NCBI GenBank assembly: GCA_004557505.1
Contig: SFGZ01000005.1
Coordinates: 96,382 to 160,381 of the forward strand
Origin: Coriobacteriaceae bacterium
GTDB lineage: Bacteria > Actinomycetota > Coriobacteriia > Coriobacteriales > Atopobiaceae
Direction: 5' to 3'
DNA length: 64,000 bases
Under the pieces are notes generated by a model. That model made no database searches, was not told the origin of the DNA, and saw nothing but the letters and a program-made list of their open reading frames with translations. The position numbers and the translations under genes are program-made. How positions within the stretch are numbered: position 1 is the first letter of the stretch; every line of letters begins with the position of its first letter. This document shows positions 8,059 to 16,974 of this stretch, one piece after another.

Positions 8059-9086
8059 AGCGTCTCCTCCATCCCGGTGAGCGCAAGGAAGATGTCCTCG
8101 AGCGAGTCCTCGTGCTCCTCCATGCGCACGACACCTATACCGCGCTCGGCAAGGTACAGGCTCATCCGCGCTGCCCCCGCATCGTCAACTGCACCAACTC
8201 GCAGGTAGGAAGCATTATCCGAGTCGATCTGCGCGCCGAGCACAAGCTCGCACGCGCGTGAGTTGTCCGTGGTGCGCAAGCTAATCCAGCGGCGACCTCG
8301 CGCGTGGAGGTCTGCGAGCGGCCCCTGCCACACCATGTGCCCCTTGTTGATGATCCCGATGTGGTCAGCCATCTGGTCAACTTCGGAGAGCAGGTGGCTG
8401 GAGACAACAACCGTCATGTTGAACATGCGTGGAAGGCCTTTGATAAGAGCGCGAATTTCGTGGATGCCCGAGGGATCGAGGCCGTTGGTTGGCTCGTCAA
8501 GCAGGAGCAGGGGCGGCTTACCCATGAGCGCGGCGGCAATGCCAAGGCGCTGCTTCATGCCCAGAGAGAAGTTCCCGACACGCTTGCGTCTAAGCGAGGG
8601 GTCGTCAAGACGGACAATACCCAGGACCTCGTCAATCTCGGACGTGGGGAGACCCCGCAGCTGCCGCACGATCTCGAGGTTCTCGCGCGCCGTGAGATGC
8701 GGGTAGCAGCTCGGACTCTCGATGAGCGATCCCACGCGGCGCAGGACATCCAGGCGGTTGGCCGGCGTGAGGGGATTGCCCAGGACCGCAGCCGAGCCCT
8801 CCGTAGGATGCACAAGTCCGAGGAGCATCTTCATCGTGGTCGACTTGCCGGCGCCGTTAGGGCCCAGGAAGCCGTAGACCGCGTGTTCGGGCACGACAAG
8901 GCTCACTCGGTCGACCACGCAGGCGTCACCGTAGCGCTTGGTGAGCCCCGTCGTGGTCACCGCCATACGCGCTGCACAAGGCCCCGTCGAGGCCTGCGCG
9001 GCAGTCCTCCCAAATCCACCTCTCTCTCGGTGGGACTCGGACGCAATGCCCTGCCGCTCGGCGGGGCACCTGACACTGTCAACCAT
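8055..9086 (-). CDS. ABC transporter ATP-binding protein (BcrA/LanF type)
   Basis: The energising subunit for the two permeases downstream. The ABC domain has Walker A GPNGAGKST, Q-loop segment ESPSCYPHLTARENL, signature FSLGMKQRLGIA, Walker B LLLLDEPTNGLDP and switch His in SSHLLSE, followed by the 100-residue C-terminal part usual in bacitracin/lantibiotic exporters. The ATG at 9086 has AAAGGAG at seven bases. That start gives about 40 residues before the ABC fold (MAVTTTGLTKRYG), longer than usual; the inner ATG at MAVTTT is an alternative without a good ribosome site. Confidence 0.93.
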   Translation of the reverse strand: MVDSVRCPAERQGIASESHRERGGFGRTAAQASTGPCAARMAVTTTGLTKRYGDACVVDRVSLVVPEHAVYGFLGPNGAGKSTTMKMLLGLVHPTEGSAAVLGNPLTPANRLDVLRRVGSLIESPSCYPHLTARENLEIVRQLRGLPTSEIDEVLGIVRLDDPSLRRKRVGNFSLGMKQRLGIAAALMGKPPLLLLDEPTNGLDPSGIHEIRALIKGLPRMFNMTVVVSSHLLSEVDQMADHIGIINKGHMVWQGPLADLHARGRRWISLRTTDNSRACELVLGAQIDSDNASYLRVGAVDDAGAARMSLYLAERGIGVVRMEEHEDSLEDIFLALTGMEETL

Positions 9087-9216
9087 TAGGCTCTCCTTTC
9101 GGATCGGTTGTTGGTACGCCGCCATTCTGCCTGCGGCAAGAAGCCCGACCGGACACGCGAAAGGGATTGGCATCTCAGGGTGACAGCGATGTGCGGGCTA
9201 GCTGGCCCATCACGCG

Positions 9217-10977
9217 TCAGGAACCTATCCTCCAGCCCTCGGCTCGACTCCTGATCTCGACGAAGCGCCGATAGGTTCCCTCCTGGGCGAGGAGTTCTGT
9301 GTGAGTGCCGCACTGCGCAACCCTGCCCCCGTCGATGACAAGGATTTGGTCGGCGTGTTCTATCGTCGCGAGCCGGTGAGCTATGACGATCACGGTCTTC
9401 CCGCGAATAAGCTCCGAAAGCGCCTCCTGGATAAGAGACTCGTTCTCTGGATCTATGCTCGCAGTCGCCTCGTCGAGGATAACGATGGGGGCGTCCTTGA
9501 GGAGCGCGCGTGCGATGGAGATGCGCTGCTTCTGACCACCCGAAAGGGAGCCTCCGCCCTCTCCAACCATGGTCTGGTAGCCCTCCGGAAGATCCGATGC
9601 AAACTCGTCGACCCTGGCGCGGCGAGCGGCCTCCTCGACCTCCTCGGGAGTCGCCCCCGGCTTCCCAAACCTGATGTTGTTCTCGATGCTGTCGTTGAAA
9701 AGGTAGACGCTCTGAAACACCGCCGAGAAGTTTCGAAGCAGGCTGTCGCACGTCAGTTCTCGAACATCATGTCCCCCGACAAGGACTGCCCCCTCGTCAA
9801 CATCCCAAAACCTCATTATGAGATTTGCGATGGTCGTCTTCCCCGATCCGGACGGGCCGACGATGGCGCAGGTCGTGCCCTCAGGAATAAAAAACGAGAC
9901 GCCATCTAGTACGCGCTTGCCGCCGCCGCGGCCGTACGAGAAGGCAACGTCACGCAACTCCACGTCATGGCGGTCAAGGGTCAGGTCCTTCCCGTCCGCA
10001 TCAATGAAGGGAGTCGCTTCGATCTCCTCTATGCGGTCGAGGACATCGTTGAGGTCCCCGAGCATGTGGGCGGAATCGTTGACGCGCTCGATGCCGGAGA
10101 AGATGGTAAACGAGAATGCACAAAGCGCGAGCAGCGTCCACAAGTCGAGCCTGCCCGCGGTGAACCCCCACGCGGCGGCGGCAACCACCCCAACGCTCGC
10201 GAGCTTTAGCGCGACAAGATGGACCACGTTTTTCGGCGTAAAACCAAACTCGATGGCAATGCGCACGTCCTTGAGTCTCCTGACAGAAGAGAGGATCGGA
10301 TCCATCGCCGCCCCCTCGCGTCCGTATGATTTTGCTGTCCCAAGGCCGCGCACGTAGTCGACGATGTCCCCAGCTAGGGCCTCGGTTTGCTTGTGTGCCA
10401 TGGGGGTCAGGCGAGCAGAAGCCCTGTTCATTGCGGTGAGCGCAAGAGAGGATACGGCGGTTCCGGCGAGCGCGGCAAGCCCGGCGAGCGGCTCCATTGC
10501 GCATAGAAACACGACAATTGCTGCGAGGTTGACATAGCCGTTGATGACAGCGTCGACCATCTTCATGCCTTGAAGCTCAAGTCCGGCGAGCTCGGTCGTG
10601 GCGGTAGCAAGAATATCCCCGGTCTTTACCTCTGAGAAGTAGCCGAGCGGCACGCGCTTCAGGATGTTCCCGATCTTGATGCGGTCCTCGGGCGCCACCT
10701 CATAGCCGATGGACTCCTGCAGCCGGTTCTTCCCGTAGGTAAAGACAAACCTCAAGGCAATGCACGCCGCGAGCACCACGACGGACAACCACACCCACGA
10801 GGGATCAAGGGCCAAGACGCCACGTGCGTCGGCAGCAACCTGGGCGAGCAGCCATGCGGCAAACATGGTCGGAGCCGCCGTCGCCCAGGTCATGAAAACC
10901 GAGCAGACGCAGCCCGCAAGCAGTCTCCCCTTATACGGGCCGGTCCAACGGACAATCCTGATAAGCGCCCTAATCAT
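9217..10977 (-). CDS. ABC half-transporter (membrane plus ATPase domain), siderophore/YbtPQ-like pair, second member
   Basis: A 586-residue exporter-fold half-transporter. Residues 1-310 hold six transmembrane helices; residues about 335-570 are the ATPase with GPSGSGKTT, LSGGQKQRISIARAL and IVILDEATASIDPEN. Its ATG lies inside the end of the preceding half-transporter gene, so the two form a heterodimer. In this fold a pair can export or, as in Yersinia YbtP/YbtQ, import metal-siderophores. Import is favoured here because the genes follow an AraC regulator and an ECF importer, and a DtxR-like box precedes the pair. Drug export cannot be excluded from sequence alone. Confidence 0.9.
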   Translation of the reverse strand: MIRALIRIVRWTGPYKGRLLAGCVCSVFMTWATAAPTMFAAWLLAQVAADARGVLALDPSWVWLSVVVLAACIALRFVFTYGKNRLQESIGYEVAPEDRIKIGNILKRVPLGYFSEVKTGDILATATTELAGLELQGMKMVDAVINGYVNLAAIVVFLCAMEPLAGLAALAGTAVSSLALTAMNRASARLTPMAHKQTEALAGDIVDYVRGLGTAKSYGREGAAMDPILSSVRRLKDVRIAIEFGFTPKNVVHLVALKLASVGVVAAAAWGFTAGRLDLWTLLALCAFSFTIFSGIERVNDSAHMLGDLNDVLDRIEEIEATPFIDADGKDLTLDRHDVELRDVAFSYGRGGGKRVLDGVSFFIPEGTTCAIVGPSGSGKTTIANLIMRFWDVDEGAVLVGGHDVRELTCDSLLRNFSAVFQSVYLFNDSIENNIRFGKPGATPEEVEEAARRARVDEFASDLPEGYQTMVGEGGGSLSGGQKQRISIARALLKDAPIVILDEATASIDPENESLIQEALSELIRGKTVIVIAHRLATIEHADQILVIDGGRVAQCGTHTELLAQEGTYRRFVEIRSRAEGWRIGS

Positions 10978-12775
10978 CGATCCCGCCCCCTTTGCTTCCG
11001 GTTCCCGCCGCCCATGCGCGCGCACCGATGTGAGCCCTCCACATACGGGCGTAGAGCGGGCATTGCGCGAGAAGTTCATCATGCTTGCCCTGTGCGACAA
11101 CACGCCCACCATCAATCACCGCGATGTTGTCGGCAGCCGTTATTGTCGAGAGCCGATGGGCAATCACCACGAGCGTCTTGCCTGCTGAGAGGCGGGAGAT
11201 GGAGCGCTGTATCTTGTCTTCGTTTTCCGGGTCGGTAAACGCGGTTGCCTCATCCAGCAGCACGATAGGGGCGTCCTTCAGAATCGCCCGTGCAATGGAG
11301 ATGCGCTGGCGCTCACCGCCGGAAAGTTCTCCTCCGGCCTCGCCGACAGGAGTGTCGTATCCCTTTGGAAGGCGCAGGACGAACTCATCGCAGCTTGCCG
11401 CACGAGCAGCCGCAATAACCTCCTCGTCCGTGGCACCCGGCTTCCCGAGGCGGATGTTGTCGCGAATAGTCGTGTCAAAGAGGTAGTTGTCCTGCGAGAC
11501 AAAACTGACAAGCTCTGACAGCTGGCCAAGAGGCATCGCACGCACATCGACCCCTCCTATCGACACGGATCCAGAGCAGACGTCCCAGTGCCGAGCGATG
11601 AGCCGCGCGAGCGTAGATTTTCCGGATCCGGATGGCCCGACCAACGCCGTGAAGGAACCCTCCGGCACCTCAAGCGACACGCCGTGGATAACCTCTTCCC
11701 CCGCCTCGTAGGCAAATCGGACGTCGTCAAAGCTCACCGAGGACCCGACCACCCGAGCGCGAGAGGAGGGCTCGGCAAGCTCCGGGAGGTCCAGGAACTC
11801 TCGGGTGTCTGCCACTGCGTATTCCATCGACTTCATCTCGTTAACGAAAGCGGTGAAGCGCATGATGGGGTCGACAATCGCGAGCGCCAGAATCACGCAC
11901 ATAGCAAGCGCGTCGGGCGTCAGCTCTCCGATAAGGTACAGGGCAAGTCCCGTCGGGAGGACCCCCAAGAGCGTCGTCGGCATTATGCTCGCCATAAGGT
12001 TCATGCCAACCCACGTGGACTTGAACCAGTCCATCGTGTACTCCTTGAACGAGCGCACGGCATCCGCGTACTTCTCGTAGGAGTCGGTCGCTTGGTTGAA
12101 CGCCTTGACGACTTGAATCCCCTCGATGTACTCGACAATCACGCTGTTCACATGGTTGCTCTCCGCCATGTACGCAGCGTAGCGGGCGTTGTACTCCTTG
12201 AGGCTCGGAGCAAATACGAGCAGGCCAAGGGGGACACACGCGAGGGCGGCAATGGCGATTCTCCAGTCTATTGCGACAAGCCACGCCGCAAGTCCTACGA
12301 CAAGGAGAAGAGACCCAGTAAGCTCGGGAATCACGTGAGCGAGCGGCACCTCGATGCCCTCAATTCGGTCGAGAAACACGTTCTTTACGGCACCGATGCT
12401 CTTCCCCTGCACCGTTCCGAGAGAGGCCCTCATGAGCTTGGAGATGAAATCGCGCCTGAGGATCTCCAGGATGGTATAGGCGGAGATGTGGGAGAGCAGC
12501 GTCGACGCACCAAAGAGCAACTTACTCGCGACGTACGCCCCCGCGGAAAGGCAGAGCCACGGGGTGGCGACGCTCCACGTCAGCTCCCCCTTTATCCCAA
12601 GCGCCATGATGCGGTAGACGGCGTAGAACGGGACAAAGCCCGCCCCCACGCTCATAATCGACAACCCCAGCGAAAGCAGCATCTTGACCCGGCATCTGCT
12701 GGAATAAGACAGCAACGTCGCAAACCACGACCTACTCCCTGCCGCCGCCTCGCCAAGGACTTTCTGCCCAGCCAT
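10970..12775 (-). CDS. ABC half-transporter (membrane plus ATPase domain), siderophore/YbtPQ-like pair, first member
   Basis: A 601-residue half-transporter that pairs with the gene it overlaps by eight bases. Six transmembrane helices occupy residues about 25-320, with the conserved EYIEGIQVVKAFN segment near 215. The ATPase domain follows with GPSGSGKST, LSGGERQRISIARAI and IVLLDEATAFTDPEN, the last departing from the usual S/A-x-DPEN spacing by FT. The ATG at 12775 has AAGGAG at eight bases. A dyad like a DtxR box lies 41-59 bases upstream. The truncated plus-strand gene at 21164 has the same membrane-domain type, including GIQVIKA. Confidence 0.9.
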   Translation of the reverse strand: MAGQKVLGEAAAGSRSWFATLLSYSSRCRVKMLLSLGLSIMSVGAGFVPFYAVYRIMALGIKGELTWSVATPWLCLSAGAYVASKLLFGASTLLSHISAYTILEILRRDFISKLMRASLGTVQGKSIGAVKNVFLDRIEGIEVPLAHVIPELTGSLLLVVGLAAWLVAIDWRIAIAALACVPLGLLVFAPSLKEYNARYAAYMAESNHVNSVIVEYIEGIQVVKAFNQATDSYEKYADAVRSFKEYTMDWFKSTWVGMNLMASIMPTTLLGVLPTGLALYLIGELTPDALAMCVILALAIVDPIMRFTAFVNEMKSMEYAVADTREFLDLPELAEPSSRARVVGSSVSFDDVRFAYEAGEEVIHGVSLEVPEGSFTALVGPSGSGKSTLARLIARHWDVCSGSVSIGGVDVRAMPLGQLSELVSFVSQDNYLFDTTIRDNIRLGKPGATDEEVIAAARAASCDEFVLRLPKGYDTPVGEAGGELSGGERQRISIARAILKDAPIVLLDEATAFTDPENEDKIQRSISRLSAGKTLVVIAHRLSTITAADNIAVIDGGRVVAQGKHDELLAQCPLYARMWRAHIGARAWAAGTGSKGGGIDD

Positions 12776-12815
12776 GACCCCGCTCCTTCGCGCGCCCTGA
12801 TAGGCGTCTCAAAAG

Positions 12816-12834
12816 TTATCTAAGCCTTATTATC
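12816..12834. promoter_or_regulatory. DtxR/IdeR-like dyad upstream of the ABC pair
   Basis: The 19 bases TTATCTAAGCCTTATTATC contain the near-palindrome TAAGCCTTA, close in form to the TTAGSCTAA centre of DtxR/IdeR boxes. The site lies 41 bases upstream of the first half-transporter gene, where a repressor would block the promoter. The match is partial. Confidence 0.35.
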
Positions 12835-12901
12835 TGAACGGCCGTTGGGCGTTCATCCCCATATGGACAGGACCGCCCCTTCTGGACGTCCGGCGCAAAC
12901 G

Positions 12902-13900
12902 CTATTTTGTCCGGCGATACTCCGCAGGCGGGATGCCCCAGGCTGCTTTGAACGCAGCGGAGAACTTCGATGGGCTCTCGTAGCCAACTGCGCCCCCGAC
13001 GTCTGAAACTCGCATGGACGTTTCCCTGAGTAGCTGGGCGGCATGCTCCATACGCACGCGCCGCACGTACGCGGCGGGAGACGAGCCGTAGACGCCCTTG
13101 AAGCACACCTTGAACGTCGTGAGGGGCATACATGCAAAGCTGGCCGCCTCCTCGACAGTGACCGTCCTCGAGAGGTCGCACAGCATCAGATCGCGAGCCG
13201 CCTTTACCCGTTCGACCTGCGAACGGGGATAGTAAGAACCTCTTTCGATGGGCAGGGGGTCGAAGGAGTGCAGGAAGAGCAGGAGCTCGAGCGCCTTAAT
13301 CTGGCAGTAGCTCCTCCTCACCTTCTGAGGGACGAGATAGAGCTTAGAGAGTATACGAGCCGCGTCATCACAGCCGTGCAGGAGCAGGGGCCTCTCTCCG
13401 TCGCAGTACCGCTCGCGTAGCTTACGAAGGCTCACCGGGAATCCCCCGAGGGCACGATCAACCGCCTGCTGCGCCCGATTCACCTCATAGGTAACCGTGA
13501 CTCCGCAGTAGCGACCGGTCGGCAGCACGAACTCTCCCAAATGGTTAGATCGGTCGTCGATCTTCAGATCGCCCTCGACAACATAGGAGTAGGTGCCCCC
13601 AGGCATGGGCTGCTCCAACCTGCCCTCTCGACACCAGTCGACGCAGAGCAGCTCCGACGTTGTGCTAAACCCCGAGACACACCGCTCCATTGTAAAGTTG
13701 TTGTAGGTAACCATAACGCCAGGAAAAGGCTCGATCATCGACATCGACCCCGTTCCCGTCTCCGTCTCGATCTCGAGCACGCCTAGCTCACCATCAACGT
13801 CGAGATGGACCCTACCATCCACGGCATCCCCGAGGAAGTCGCCTAAGGCATGGGCTGACATCGACCCATCGTCATGAAAGATGTTTGCGGCAAGCCCCAT
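12902..13900 (-). CDS. AraC-family transcriptional regulator
   Basis: A 332-residue regulator with the double HTH of the AraC family at residues about 235-332 (TVEEAASFACMPLTTFKVCFKGVYGSSPAAYVRRVRM, then VSDVGGAVGYESPSKFSAAFKAAWGIPPAEYR). The N-terminal 220 residues look like the PchR/YbtA-like ligand domain, without certainty. The gene overlaps the 3' end of ecfA and precedes the ABC pair, so it probably controls this uptake block, perhaps with the bound metal chelate as signal. The ATG at 13900 has AGGGGG at six bases; the ATG at 13915 is a possible alternative. Confidence 0.9.
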   Translation of the reverse strand: MGLAANIFHDDGSMSAHALGDFLGDAVDGRVHLDVDGELGVLEIETETGTGSMSMIEPFPGVMVTYNNFTMERCVSGFSTTSELLCVDWCREGRLEQPMPGGTYSYVVEGDLKIDDRSNHLGEFVLPTGRYCGVTVTYEVNRAQQAVDRALGGFPVSLRKLRERYCDGERPLLLHGCDDAARILSKLYLVPQKVRRSYCQIKALELLLFLHSFDPLPIERGSYYPRSQVERVKAARDLMLCDLSRTVTVEEAASFACMPLTTFKVCFKGVYGSSPAAYVRRVRMEHAAQLLRETSMRVSDVGGAVGYESPSKFSAAFKAAWGIPPAEYRRTK

Positions 13901-15365
13901 GCGCACCCCCTGCATGACAGCCCCGCTCCGGCCACCGTAGCTCGATCGCCCAGTCGCAGCAAAGGTTCAGGAACTCTCGATCGTGTGTGACAAGCACCAC
14001 GCAAACACCCTTGTCGGCTAGCCCCCTAACAAGCCGTGCGACCTCAGTCATGTGGTCGAGGTCAAGTCCGCTTGTGGGCTCATCAAGAAGTATGAGCCGC
14101 CTCTCTGCGAGTAGAGAACAGGCGACCGCAAGCCTTTGCTTCTGCCCTCCGGAGAGCGCCATTGGATGCACGCCCCGCTTGTCCTCAAGGCCAAGCGACG
14201 AAAGAGCCGAACAAATGCGTCGCTCAGTCTCGTCGTCAGCCTTACCGCCCACGGCGAGAAGGCACTCGTTCCACACGCTGTCGCTGAACAGCTGATGGTT
14301 GACGTCCTGCATCACAAGGGAGGCCATCCTCCTTCTGTCGCGCGCGGTCATGCGAACCCCGCCGACAATCACCTCTCCCGTTTCCTTTGTTTCAATGCCA
14401 GCTATCCCCCTGAGAAGCGTAGACTTGCCGATCCCGTTCTCCCCCAGCACACCCAGCACACCGCCCGGTGGGACCGAGACGCTTGTGGGCGCAAAGACAG
14501 GAGTCCCGTTCCGAAGGACGGCGTAGTCCGTCAGCTCAAGGTAGGGCCTGGCTTCTCGGCCCGGCGTTGGGATGGTGACGCAGAGCGCAGCGTCCGCATC
14601 GACCGCGCGTAGGCCCAAGTCGTTTCTCTCCGCTACAGTAAGCCCCGCAAGCTCTTCGGGCGAAAACTCCCTCATCACACGACCCTTTTCTATGAGGATC
14701 GCCCTGTCCACGAGATCTGTGGCAAAGTAGAGGCGGTGCTCCGCAATTATGACGGTCCGCCCCTCGGAGAGGACCGCGGAGATCTGGTCATGCAGCATAC
14801 TGACGGCACCCGCGTCGAGATTTGCCGTCGGCTCGTCAAGAACATACACGTCGGGGTGGGCGACATCCACGGATGCGAACACGAGACTCTGCTTCTCCCC
14901 TCCGCTCATCTCCGTGACCCTCTTGTCGAGCAGGTGCCGTGCCCCAAGGGCATCAACCGTGCGCTCTATCCGCGACTCTATCTCCTCGACTGGCATGCCC
15001 CTCACTTCGAGGCCAAAGGCAAGCTCGTCGTTGGACGTAAGATTGAAGAACTGGCTCTTGGGGTTCTGAAACACGCTTCCCACCCGCTCCGCCAGCTCGT
15101 ACATCTCGCAAGAAGACGGGTTTAGCCCACAGACCTCCACCCTGCCCGTTAGCTCTACGCCAGGCTCAAAAGACGGGATAAGCCCGTTGATGCACTTTGT
15201 GATGGTCGTCTTTCCTGACCCAGACCTGCCGATGAGCATCACGCATTCGCCTTGGCGAACCGTCATGTTAACCCCGTCAAGAATTTTCTCGCCACCGTTT
15301 AAGGTGCAGGTCACGTCTGCAAGTGACACGGCAACCTTGGCGTCACGAAGGTCCCTCCTCGTCAT
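13872..15365 (-). CDS. ecfA: energy-coupling factor ABC ATPase, two ATPase domains in one chain (EcfA-EcfA')
   Basis: A 497-residue protein that powers an ECF importer. It holds two complete ABC domains. The first (residues about 10-240) has GRSGSGKTT, MSGGEKQSLVFA and VYVLDEPTANLD. The second (about 270-480) has GENGIGKST, LSGGQKQRLAVA and LILLDEPTSGLD. ECF transporters usually use two separate ATPases; a fused one is a known variant. The ATG at 15365 overlaps the ecfT stop as ATGA and has GGGGAGG upstream, so S, T and A subunits come from one transcript. Confidence 0.93.
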   Translation of the reverse strand: MTRRDLRDAKVAVSLADVTCTLNGGEKILDGVNMTVRQGECVMLIGRSGSGKTTITKCINGLIPSFEPGVELTGRVEVCGLNPSSCEMYELAERVGSVFQNPKSQFFNLTSNDELAFGLEVRGMPVEEIESRIERTVDALGARHLLDKRVTEMSGGEKQSLVFASVDVAHPDVYVLDEPTANLDAGAVSMLHDQISAVLSEGRTVIIAEHRLYFATDLVDRAILIEKGRVMREFSPEELAGLTVAERNDLGLRAVDADAALCVTIPTPGREARPYLELTDYAVLRNGTPVFAPTSVSVPPGGVLGVLGENGIGKSTLLRGIAGIETKETGEVIVGGVRMTARDRRRMASLVMQDVNHQLFSDSVWNECLLAVGGKADDETERRICSALSSLGLEDKRGVHPMALSGGQKQRLAVACSLLAERRLILLDEPTSGLDLDHMTEVARLVRGLADKGVCVVLVTHDREFLNLCCDWAIELRWPERGCHAGGAHGACRKHLS

Positions 15366-16096
15366 GCGGCACCTCCCCATGCAATGACGACAAGAGCTGA
15401 TAGAGCCGCCGATGCAAGGACTGCGTAGTCGGTGAGTCCCAGAGAGAGCCGCTCGGTGTCTGTGGACGGCGCAGGGTTCTCGATGCCGCGACACGTTGCC
15501 GCTCGAGACAGCTCCTCGGCGGTGGAGGTGGCAGACATCACGAGGGGAACAACAAAGCACTCCAGTCTGCTCTCCACGGGAATATCCCGCAGGACCATGG
15601 CGTCACGGATGTGTGATGCTTCCTCTGCGAGCGTAGGAAAGTAACGCATGGTCACCGTTAGTGGGATGAGAACCTCCTGAGGGACACGCAGCTTGCCGAG
15701 GGCGGTGGTGATGCGATGCACGGAATTGTCCGATACGAGGAGCGTCCCCACCATAAGGCACAGGTAGATCTTCCTGCAAAAGGTAAAGCTGATGGTAAAC
15801 ATGGTCGCGGCAACACCGCCGATGCTCGGGAAGAGGACGTTCAGCGCCACCCACAGCGCGGCGTAGAAGGCGGCAAAGCCGAGCGCCATACGCATGTACC
15901 CACACAGAACCTGTAGCGCGGCAACTGCGAGGACCAAAGCGAGTTCTATCTCGAAGCTCTTCCCCACGAATGCGACCGCCGACGTCGCAGCAAGCACGCC
16001 CATGAGCGTGCGAGGGTCAAGGTCAATGAGACCCCGGCGTCGCCGAACGCCAAGAATCCGACTGCGGGCGCCAATGCGAGGCACAGGTGCGACCAT
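15362..16096 (-). CDS. ecfT: energy-coupling factor transmembrane protein EcfT
   Basis: A 244-residue membrane protein of the CbiQ/EcfT family that links the S component to the ATPases. About five hydrophobic segments lie between residues 30 and 130 and at the C-terminus. The cytoplasmic coupling region holds SHIRDAMVLRDIP and SRAATCRGIENP, which correspond to the two Ala-Arg-Gly type coupling motifs. Start and stop overlap its neighbours by four bases on each side (ATGA), so it is the middle gene of ecfS-ecfT-ecfA. Confidence 0.92.
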   Translation of the reverse strand: MVAPVPRIGARSRILGVRRRRGLIDLDPRTLMGVLAATSAVAFVGKSFEIELALVLAVAALQVLCGYMRMALGFAAFYAALWVALNVLFPSIGGVAATMFTISFTFCRKIYLCLMVGTLLVSDNSVHRITTALGKLRVPQEVLIPLTVTMRYFPTLAEEASHIRDAMVLRDIPVESRLECFVVPLVMSATSTAEELSRAATCRGIENPAPSTDTERLSLGLTDYAVLASAALSALVVIAWGGAA

Positions 16097-16704
16097 CAGG
16101 CGAGCCCCGCCTTCTCGAAGTGCTTCTTGAACATGCCGCGCGCAATCCAGGCGCCGACAAGCCCCGCGACAAAGGTCGACACGAGCATCGCAACGAGCAT
16201 GGCAGGGCTCGCAGCGGTTTCAAGAGTCGCAAGGTAGTCGGCGCCCATGCCAGATTCGGCGATTTGGGACACAAATGAGTCGTGGAACAACCAGAACGGA
16301 AGCGGACTCCCACACATACCAAACCCGAAGACGGCATAGGCAACCGCGTTACCAGCAAAGCTCTTGTAGCGCGTCGCAGCCCTGATTATCTCGGCTACGA
16401 GGCAGGAGGCGAGCATGAGCCCCAAAATCAGCGGAGTGAACATTCCGGTGCTGAAATAGAGGATTGAGGGCACCATGCCGATGATGAGCACCGTCCCAAA
16501 CTTGGGAACCTTTGCACAGGCGAGCATAAACGGGATGCCTGCGAAGAGGGCGTCGAGCGCAGGCATGAACACCCAGAGGTAGGGATGAAGACCCGCGATC
16601 AGCATGAACAGAAAGTTCACGACGGCATAGAGGGCGGTGAAGATACCGATGGTGATGAGATCGCGGCCCTTGAGGACGCGAGACGAAGAAGGGTTGCCAG
16701 ACAC
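16096..16704 (-). CDS. ECF transporter S component, MptD/Trep_Strep family
   Basis: A 202-residue substrate-binding membrane protein with about six transmembrane segments. It starts GRDLITIGIFTALYAVVNFLFML and contains AGLHPYLWVFMPALDALFAGIPFML, typical of the Trep_Strep (TIGR02185) S-component family. The substrates of this family are not settled. The GTG start at 16704 has AAGGAG six bases upstream. It is the first gene of the operon, and two overlapping dyads (16719-16745) lie directly upstream. Because half-transporters and an AraC regulator follow, a metal or metal chelate is the best guess for the substrate. Confidence 0.85.
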   Translation of the reverse strand: MSGNPSSSRVLKGRDLITIGIFTALYAVVNFLFMLIAGLHPYLWVFMPALDALFAGIPFMLACAKVPKFGTVLIIGMVPSILYFSTGMFTPLILGLMLASCLVAEIIRAATRYKSFAGNAVAYAVFGFGMCGSPLPFWLFHDSFVSQIAESGMGADYLATLETAASPAMLVAMLVSTFVAGLVGAWIARGMFKKHFEKAGLA

Positions 16705-16718
16705 GTCGCACTCCTTTG

Positions 16719-16745
16719 TTAGATTAGGTTTACTCTTTGAGAGTA
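16719..16745. promoter_or_regulatory. operator region of the ecf operon: DtxR-like box plus 15-bp palindrome
   Basis: TTAGATTAGGTTTAC (from 16719) agrees with the left half of the DtxR/IdeR consensus TTAGGTTAGSCTAACCTAA, about 12 of 19 positions. It overlaps TACTCTTTGAGAGTA (16731-16745), whose six-base arms are perfect. The two lie 15-40 bases before the GTG of the S component, where the promoter must be. Confidence 0.45.
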
Positions 16746-16974
16746 TGGTTTCGCATCCCCAGGATGGCTAGCCCGTTTGGTCAAGGCTGCCCCTAACGGA
16801 CAAGCAAGTTCAGCGAATTCCATCCCTTCGGCTTCGCCTCTATCCCCTGCCCGCCCGGCGCGCGCCTTGGCCGATACCGGCAAGCTATGGTGTGGTCGGG
16901 ATCTCCTGTAGGCGTGGCAAGTCAGACTTCTACAGGGCCGAACCTAACCCACGATGCCTCCCGAGGACCCTGTT

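Noticed and set aside
16905..16936. CCTGTAG/CTACAGG hairpin as terminator of the 17-kb two-component operon
   Set aside because: It is well placed (about 40 bases after the stop), but the loop is 18 bases and there is no T-run on either side.
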